Positions 7,544 through 11,369 of a stretch of DNA of 11,369 nucleotides are shown in pieces. Each line of letters opens with the position of its first letter. Positions within the stretch are counted from its first letter, which is position 1. Source of the stretch: Clostridia bacterium (lineage in GTDB: Bacteria; Bacillota; Clostridia; Oscillospirales; CAG-272); assembly GCA_017382615.1 (NCBI GenBank), contig JAFNZX010000050.1:1-11369 (forward strand), in the 5' to 3' direction. Under the pieces are notes generated by a model that ran no database searches, was not told where the DNA came from, and saw only the letters and a list, made by a program, of their open reading frames with translations. The translations under genes and the position numbers were made by a program.

Positions 7544-7741
7544 TTATTCTTGATCGGGGTTTGCCGAGTGGCACTTGCCTGCCATAGCGCAGCCTGAGCA
7601 GGAGCATCCGCAGGAGCAGGTCTTTTTGCCCTTTTTCTTGTCCCGCACCATCAGCACGATGACAAGCGCGATCACAGCCACGACGATAGCACCAACCGCT
7701 ATCGTGCCGATATTGGCACTCAGCCAATCAAACAGTATCAT
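7544..7741 (-). CDS. FeoB-associated Cys-rich membrane protein
   Basis: A 65-residue protein with an N-terminal membrane helix (about residues 11-32), a basic RDKKKGKK stretch, and a cytoplasmic-looking Cys-rich tail with six cysteines (42, 44, 46, 48, 51, 57). This architecture and its position directly after feoB identify it as the FeoB-associated Cys-rich family known in Bacillota, sometimes treated as the counterpart of FeoC. The basic residues after the helix favour an inside C-terminus by the positive-inside rule. A role in metal handling or assembly of the Feo transporter is family-based inference; the cysteines could bind iron or an Fe-S cluster. The ATG at 7741 has GAGGT about seven bases upstream and lies 13 bp after the feoB stop. 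An alternative reading frame over 7479-7727 is a shadow. Confidence 0.9.
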   Translation of the reverse strand: MILFDWLSANIGTIAVGAIVVAVIALVIVLMVRDKKKGKKTCSCGCSCSGCAMAGKCHSANPDQE

Positions 7742-7754
7742 GGTTTACCTCAAA

Positions 7755-10157
7755 TTACTTGGATTTTTTTGCCTTTTGGGCATACTTGTTGGGGCGCACC
7801 AGCATATAGAGTCCAAAGAGGATGACTGCTACTGCTGCGATCAAACCGACAACGTTGACCTTGCCCGTAAAGGCACTGCCGAGCTGATAAATGATCAGCG
7901 AAACGGCATATGCAAACACGCACTGATAGCCGATGGCAAATGCCGTCCACTTGGCGCTGTTCATTTCTCTTCTGATCGCGCCCATAGCGGCAAAGCAAGG
8001 AGCGCAGAGCAGATTGAAGATTAAGAAGGAGAAGCCTGCAAGACGGGTCATGCCGACAAAATCCAGCACGCCAAACACTGCAACAACCTCTTCCTTTGCA
8101 ACCAATCCCATGAAGGTTGCTACGGTTGCTTCGATGGAGCCAAAGCCCAGAGGGATAAAGATCCACTTGAGCGCATTACCTACAATGCCAAGCAGGCTGT
8201 TTGCCATGTCCATTTCGGGATTAAAGAGGAATTTTCCGTCTACAAACCCGAAAGAAGATCCTGCCCAAATGATAACGGCAGACAGCAGAATCACAGTTCC
8301 CGCCTTCTTGACAAACGACCAAGTTCTCTCCCAAACGCTATGCCAGATGTTGGAGGGCGTGGGCCAATGGTAAGCGGGCAGCTCCATGACAAAGGGAGAT
8401 GCTTCGCCGGAGAACATTTTGGTCTTTTTGAGCATGATGCCCGACAAAATCACGGCTGCAATACCGATAAAGTATGCCACGGGAGCGACCCACCAAGCAC
8501 CGCCAAACAGCGAGCCCGCAATCATGGCAATGATGGGCAGCTTTGCTCCGCAAGGAATAAAGGTTGTGGTAATGACCGTCATACGGCGGTCCTTTTCGTT
8601 TTCAATGGTACGCGATGCCATAATACCGGGAACGCCGCAGCCCGTGCCGATCAGCATGGGAATAAACGACTTGCCCGAAAGGCCGAAGCGGCGGAAAATT
8701 CTATCCAGCACGAAGGCGATGCGCGCCATATAACCGCAAGCCTCCAAGAATGCAAGCAGGATAAACAGCACCACCATCTGAGGCACAAAGCCAAGCACCG
8801 CACCAACACCGCCTACAATGCCGTCCAGCACCAACGCCTGCAGCCAATCCGCGCAGCCGATGGCATTAAGTCCCTGCTCTACAAGCACGGGAATGCCGGG
8901 CACCATCATGCGATAATCCCCAATTGCGGGAGTATTTTCCAGCACCGCGTCAGCCTCTGCGGTAATATCGTAGCCTGCTTCCAGGAGTGCGTCGTTATAA
9001 GAGCCGTAAGCCTCTTCGAATGCACCAATGTCGCCTTCCTGCACAGCTGCAAGAATCTCGTCAGCGCCTACGACGCCTGCATCGTGCGCCTGCTCCAACA
9101 CGGGAAGCATGACAGCGTGGTTCAGCAGATTTTCCTCTGCATATGTATCCACAGCATCGTTGTACTTCTGTGCACCGATGACGGGCACAGCCCATTCATC
9201 GCCAAACAAGCCGTCGTTGGTAAAATCGGTCACCCACGTACCGACCGTGGAAACCGAAATGTAATACACAAGGAACATAATCACCACAAAGATGGGGAGC
9301 GCGAGGATGCGGTTCGTCACCACGCGGTCGATCTTATCCGACACGGTCATGCGGCTTGTGTTCTTTCTCTTGTAGCAGCCCGTAAGCAGGGTTGCGATAT
9401 AATTATAACGCTCGTTGGCAATGATGCTCTCGCTCTCATCGTCAAGCTCAGCTTCAGCCATGACGATATCGTGCTCGATATGCGCCACCTTTTCCTCGGG
9501 CATGGCAAGCTGGTCCAGCACCATGCGGTCGCGCTCGAAAATCTTGATAGCGTACCATCTCTGCTGCTCCTCGGGCATGCCGTGTACGGCAGCCTCCTCA
9601 ATGTGCGCAATGGCGTGCTCCACAGCACCCGAAAAATTATGCGAGGGCGCAGGAGCTTTGGTGCCTGCTGCAGCGATTGCAGCCTCGGCAGCCTCCTCAA
9701 TGCCCGTGCCCTTGAGTGCCGAGATCTCGACAACGGGACAGCCAAGCTTTTTGGAAAGTGCCTCAATATCCAAGGTATCGCCGTTCTTGCGCACCACGTC
9801 GATCATATTGATGGCAATGACCACGGGAATGCCCAGCTCGGTCAGTTGGGTGGTCAAATAAAGGTTTCGCTCCAGATTGGAGCCATCCACGATGTTGAGA
9901 ATGACGTCGGGACGCTCACCGACAAGGTAGTTTCTTGCAACCACCTCTTCGGGGGTATAGGGAGAAAGAGAGTAGATACCGGGCAGGTCGGTTAAGATCA
10001 CGTTGTCATACTTTTTGATCTTGCCTTCCTTCTTTTCCACGGTGACGCCGGGCCAGTTACCGACAAACTGATTAGAACCCGTGAGTGCATTAAACAGGGT
10101 CGTCTTCCCCGCATTCGGGTTACCTGCAAGAGCGATCCTGATTTTGCTTTGTTCCAT
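7755..10157 (-). CDS. feoB: Ferrous iron transport protein B (GTP-gated Fe(II) permease)
   Basis: An 800-residue inner-membrane Fe(II) transporter. The N-terminal G domain shows G1 GNPNAGKT (12-19), the G2 Thr39 in WPGVT, G3 DLPG (57-60), G4 NMID (117-120) and G5 SALK (146-149), followed by a helical spacer to about residue 270. The membrane part starts near 284 and includes the two Cys-containing Gate motifs GTGCGVP (504-510) and PCGAKLP (535-541). Between the first membrane helix and the conserved GIVGGVG segment there is an unusually long acidic stretch, about residues 310-425, expected outside the membrane. The start at 10157 is preferred because GGAAGG lies ten bases upstream and MEQSKIRIALAGNPN is a typical FeoB N-terminus; an ATG at 10175 would add six residues. 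It follows feoA, with a palindromic candidate operator in the gap. Iron repression by the neighbouring DtxR-type regulator is inferred. Confidence 0.97.
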   Translation of the reverse strand: MEQSKIRIALAGNPNAGKTTLFNALTGSNQFVGNWPGVTVEKKEGKIKKYDNVILTDLPGIYSLSPYTPEEVVARNYLVGERPDVILNIVDGSNLERNLYLTTQLTELGIPVVIAINMIDVVRKNGDTLDIEALSKKLGCPVVEISALKGTGIEEAAEAAIAAAGTKAPAPSHNFSGAVEHAIAHIEEAAVHGMPEEQQRWYAIKIFERDRMVLDQLAMPEEKVAHIEHDIVMAEAELDDESESIIANERYNYIATLLTGCYKRKNTSRMTVSDKIDRVVTNRILALPIFVVIMFLVYYISVSTVGTWVTDFTNDGLFGDEWAVPVIGAQKYNDAVDTYAEENLLNHAVMLPVLEQAHDAGVVGADEILAAVQEGDIGAFEEAYGSYNDALLEAGYDITAEADAVLENTPAIGDYRMMVPGIPVLVEQGLNAIGCADWLQALVLDGIVGGVGAVLGFVPQMVVLFILLAFLEACGYMARIAFVLDRIFRRFGLSGKSFIPMLIGTGCGVPGIMASRTIENEKDRRMTVITTTFIPCGAKLPIIAMIAGSLFGGAWWVAPVAYFIGIAAVILSGIMLKKTKMFSGEASPFVMELPAYHWPTPSNIWHSVWERTWSFVKKAGTVILLSAVIIWAGSSFGFVDGKFLFNPEMDMANSLLGIVGNALKWIFIPLGFGSIEATVATFMGLVAKEEVVAVFGVLDFVGMTRLAGFSFLIFNLLCAPCFAAMGAIRREMNSAKWTAFAIGYQCVFAYAVSLIIYQLGSAFTGKVNVVGLIAAVAVILFGLYMLVRPNKYAQKAKKSK

Positions 10158-10180
10158 AAAATATGTACCTTCCATTTCTT

Positions 10181-10198
10181 GGTTAGCCTATGCTAACC
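10181..10198. promoter_or_regulatory. Candidate DtxR-type operator between feoA and feoB
   Basis: Inverted half-sites GGTTAGC and GCTAACC separated by CTAT. It is almost identical in arms, spacing and inner sequence to the palindrome downstream of the feoA -10 box. It lies 23 bp upstream of the chosen feoB start and 34 bp after the feoA stop. I found no good promoter in this gap, so it may act as a roadblock, regulate a weak internal promoter, or form an RNA hairpin just before the feoB ribosome binding site. Confidence 0.7.
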
Positions 10199-10232
10199 TT
10201 CAGTGTAAAAAAATGTATGAGGGTGAACCCAA

Positions 10233-10457
10233 TCAGCCTTCAACCTCAATCAGCTCGGCATCAGCCTTGCGCAAGGACAGCTCGTATCCGCGCACGTTAA
10301 GCTCCAGCGGGTCTCCCAGCGGTGCAACCTTACGCACGTAGATCTCCACGCCCTTGGTAATGCCCATATCCATGATGCGACGCTTGAGCGCGCCCTCACC
10401 GTGCAGCTTGACAACACGTGCGGAATGCCCTACCTTGACTTCTCTTAGCGTTCTCAT
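10233..10457 (-). CDS. feoA: Ferrous iron transport protein A (FeoA, SH3-like)
   Basis: A 74-residue cytoplasmic protein of the FeoA family, an SH3-like beta-barrel that partners FeoB and is needed for Fe(II) uptake. The pattern is typical: MRTLREVKVGHSARVVKLHG at the start, then RRIMDMGITKGVEIYV (family R..LxxMGxxxGxxI), VAPLGDPLELNVRGYELSLRKADAELI at the end. The length is normal. The ATG at 10457 has AAAGGGG eight bases upstream. It is the first gene of the feo operon, with a consensus promoter and a palindromic candidate operator in its 5' region. Confidence 0.96.
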   Translation of the reverse strand: MRTLREVKVGHSARVVKLHGEGALKRRIMDMGITKGVEIYVRKVAPLGDPLELNVRGYELSLRKADAELIEVEG

Positions 10458-10513
10458 TTCGTTTCCCCTTTCTCCAAGATGCGAAACCTGCTTTTTTCAA
10501 AGCCATCTTATCG

Positions 10514-10531
10514 AGTTAGCGTATGCTAACT
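10514..10531. promoter_or_regulatory. Candidate DtxR-type operator at the feoA transcription start
   Basis: Perfect 7-bp arms AGTTAGC and GCTAACT around GTAT. On the minus strand it begins six bases downstream of the TATAAT box, so it covers the likely transcription start, a classic repressor position. The arms contain the TTAGC/GCTAA found in DtxR/IdeR boxes (GGTTAG...CTAACC), but the half-sites here are farther apart. The second copy at 10181-10198 supports a real protein-binding site. Confidence 0.8.
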
Positions 10532-10537
10532 TTGATT

Positions 10538-10566
10538 ATTATAAACCTTTTATCGCATTTTGTCAA
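10538..10566 (-). promoter_or_regulatory. Sigma-A-type promoter of the feo operon
   Basis: On the minus strand TTGACA (10561-10566), a 17-bp spacer and TATAAT (10538-10543) match the consensus completely. The start should fall near 10531, inside the candidate operator, leaving a leader of about 75 bases before feoA. A perfect promoter with an overlapping operator fits strong expression that is switched off by a repressor. Confidence 0.9.
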
Positions 10567-10580
10567 TGACTTTTTTACAT

Positions 10581-10680
10581 TTTTTGCGTTTTTATGCAAA
10601 AAGCGCACGCCCATTTTGTGCGCATGGCGATATGCTTGTGCAACTGTGACAAAGCGCAAAAAAGGCTTGATTTTTTGCGC
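10581..10680. repeat. Cluster of three inverted repeats in the feo/dtxR divergent region
   Basis: Three separate inverted repeats: TTTTTGC/GCAAAAA (10581-10587 with 10596-10602), GCGCAC/GTGCGC (10603-10608 with 10618-10623), and GCGCAAAAAA/TTTTTTGCGC (10654-10663 with 10671-10680, seven-base loop). The last overlaps the -35 box of the regulator's promoter and could be an operator for that gene or a structural element. None resembles the TTAGC palindromes of the feo side. Confidence 0.6.
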
Positions 10681-10695
10681 AGGATATGCTATAAT
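10667..10695 (+). promoter_or_regulatory. Extended -10 promoter of the DtxR-family gene
   Basis: TTGATT (10667-10672), a 17-bp spacer and TATAAT (10690-10695) preceded by TG one base upstream (extended -10). The start should fall near 10702, giving a leader of about 20 bases with AAGGAGG before the GTG start. It points away from the feo promoter; the two -35 boxes are about 100 bp apart. Confidence 0.8.
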
Positions 10696-10724
10696 TAAAG
10701 TATAAAAACAAAGGAGGAATAGCC

Positions 10725-11102
10725 GTGAGCAAAATTTTGGAATCGGGTGAGATGTACCTGGAAAACATTTTTGTACTGCGCGATCAGCTGGAGTACGTTC
10801 GCGCCATCGACGTAGTCAATTATACGGGCTATTCCAAGCCCAGCATCAGCCGCGCGCTGGGGCTACTCAAGCAGGACGGCATGATTGAGGTAGACGCACA
10901 GGGTCACATTACCTTGACCGCCGAGGGCGAGGCACGTGCCAGAAGCGTGTACCTACGCCACAAAACGCTGACCGCTTTCTTTATGTCCATTGGCATCGAC
11001 GAGGAAACAGCCTCTGCCGACGCCTGCAAGATCGAACACGTCATCAGCGAGCAGGCAATGGTCAAGATCAGAGAATATTTGGAAAATAAGACCGAAAAAT
11101 AA
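10725..11102 (+). CDS. DtxR/MntR-family metal-dependent transcriptional regulator
   Basis: A 125-residue metal-responsive repressor. Residues 1-65 form a winged helix-turn-helix (recognition helix near SKPSISRALGLLKQDG, 37-52; wing near 54-64), and 70-120 the metal-binding dimerisation domain. It lacks the C-terminal SH3-like domain of DtxR/IdeR and is thus MntR-sized. Its ligands, however, read like the DtxR primary site: Met10, Cys101, Glu104 and His105 (DtxR Met10, Cys102, Glu105, His106), where MntR has Asp8 and Glu99. Glu13 and His79 are also present, but the DtxR ancillary-site residues Glu83 and His98 are replaced by Thr and Ser. The GTG start has AAGGAGG seven bases upstream. Divergent placement from feoAB and the paired palindromes point to Fe(II)-dependent repression of feo; this is inference. 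A manganese sensor remains possible. Confidence 0.88.
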   Translation: MSKILESGEMYLENIFVLRDQLEYVRAIDVVNYTGYSKPSISRALGLLKQDGMIEVDAQGHITLTAEGEARARSVYLRHKTLTAFFMSIGIDEETASADACKIEHVISEQAMVKIREYLENKTEK

Positions 11103-11170
11103 AAAACAGCCGATGGGGCTGGTAAATAAGCGGTAAAATTATCAAAAACCAATACTTTCAAATAGTAATT

Positions 11171-11217
11171 GCCGTAGGTGCTGGCGATCAATGATCGCCC
11201 CTACGGCTGTTTTTGTT
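11171..11217 (+). terminator. Stem-loop repeat copy 1, probable terminator of the regulator gene
   Basis: Outer arms GCCGTAGG (11171-11178) and CCTACGGC (11200-11207) and inner arms GGCGATCA (11183-11190) and TGATCGCC (11192-11199), with a TGCT bulge on the left side only. It is followed by TGTTTTTGTTT, so it can end the DtxR-family transcript 69 bases after its stop codon. The same structure occurs again, inverted, at 11253-11285. Confidence 0.72.
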
Positions 11218-11252
11218 TGGGTTTTACGTATTAATGCCACAGCACAGACACT

Positions 11253-11285
11253 TGTAGGGGCGATCAGTGATCGCCAGCACCTACA
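11253..11285 (-). repeat. Stem-loop repeat copy 2, inverted relative to copy 1
   Basis: TGTAGG (11253-11258), GGCGATCA (11259-11266), TGATCGCC (11268-11275), bulge AGCA (11276-11279) and CCTACA (11280-11285). Its reverse complement matches copy 1 through the whole core, including the TGCT bulge, with one difference in the loop base. The shared bulge shows common descent and not merely two unrelated hairpins. Confidence 0.85.
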
Positions 11286-11307
11286 GCAGCTATCTATAAA
11301 AGCAATC

Positions 11308-11343
11308 AAGGACTGCATTAAAACAATACAGTCCTTAATTTTT
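11308..11343 (+). terminator. Hairpin with T-run, candidate terminator
   Basis: AAGGACTG (11308-11315) and CAGTCCTT (11329-11336) form a perfect 8-bp stem with a 13-base loop, followed on the plus strand by AATTTTTG. It may be a second terminator for rightward transcription. No gene in the window clearly needs it, so it may belong to the repeat region. Confidence 0.5.
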
Positions 11344-11369
11344 GCTCCTATTTACCGCTATTTACGCAG

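Larger units (their letters stand above)
11119..11369. repeat. Putative non-autonomous (MITE-like) repeat region with terminal inverted repeats
   Basis: CTGGTAAATAAGCGGTAAA (11119-11137) and the reverse complement of 11351-11369, CTGCGTAAATAGCGGTAAA, align with one single-base gap in each. They bracket about 250 bp without a gene that itself contains two inverted copies of a stem-loop repeat and a hairpin terminator. The right arm touches the window edge, so the true boundary may lie outside. No transposase or clear target duplication is seen. Confidence 0.4.

Noticed and set aside
7479..7727. Alternative 82-codon frame over the FeoB-associated gene
   Set aside because: It runs through the feo terminator and lacks the membrane helix and Cys pattern of the real frame, which has a ribosome binding site.
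8340..9995. Plus-strand open frame of 551 codons opposite feoB
   Set aside because: It is the antisense shadow of an intact, clearly recognised feoB and shows no domain of its own.
10458..10537. Riboswitch in the feoA leader
   Set aside because: The leader of about 75 bases holds the operator and only short stems (GCTTT/AAAGC); nothing matches a known class, and a repressor site explains regulation.
10683..10695. Third regulator operator in the regulator's own promoter (GATATGCTATAAT)
   Set aside because: Only the TATGCTA half matches the feo palindromes; the other half is absent and the match is explained by the extended -10 sequence.

Overview
The window reads like a chromosomal piece of an anaerobic, gut-type member of the Clostridia (Bacillota). 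The reasons are strong AAGGAGG-type ribosome binding sites, near-consensus TTGACA/TATAAT promoters, a feoA-feoB operon ending in a small FeoB-associated Cys-rich membrane protein, and moderate GC. Genus cannot be fixed from the sequence. All genes lie on the minus strand except the DtxR-family regulator at the right end.

Left part (1-4681): a rhamnose-release module. In transcription order it encodes L-rhamnose isomerase (rhaA), a large cytoplasmic GH78 alpha-L-rhamnosidase whose start nearly overlaps the rhaA stop, and a small SGNH/GDSL hydrolase 14 bp further on. The expected sequence is import of a rhamnosylated (perhaps acylated) oligosaccharide, deacylation, removal of terminal rhamnose, then isomerisation to L-rhamnulose. 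Kinase, aldolase, transporter and regulator genes are not in the window. Downstream of the operon (1-235) there is no gene but a dense series of stem-loops.

Middle (4780-7501): a lipoprotein with a GH99/WbsX-like barrel and a CBM9-like C-terminal domain, driven by its own strong promoter and lying upstream of rhaA in the same direction; and a ferritin-like four-helix protein with an incomplete-looking metal site. A 34-bp palindrome separates the lipoprotein gene from rhaA.

Right part (7503-11369): an iron-uptake module. feoA, feoB and the FeoB-associated protein are transcribed leftwards from a consensus promoter to a clean intrinsic terminator. Divergent from them is a short DtxR-family regulator carrying the DtxR/IdeR primary-site ligand set (Met10, Cys101, Glu104, His105). 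Two 18-bp palindromes of almost identical sequence, one just downstream of the feoA -10 box and one between feoA and feoB, are the probable operators. Together this is a self-contained, probably iron-repressed ferrous-iron uptake circuit. The last 250 bp form a non-coding repeat region with two inverted copies of a stem-loop repeat, bracketed by imperfect terminal inverted repeats, resembling a small non-autonomous element.

The best candidates for something under-described are the widely spaced two-site DtxR-type operator with its short DtxR-like regulator, the roughly 110-residue extracytoplasmic insertion in FeoB, the GH99-like lipoprotein lacking the second catalytic glutamate, and the two structured repeat regions at the window edges.
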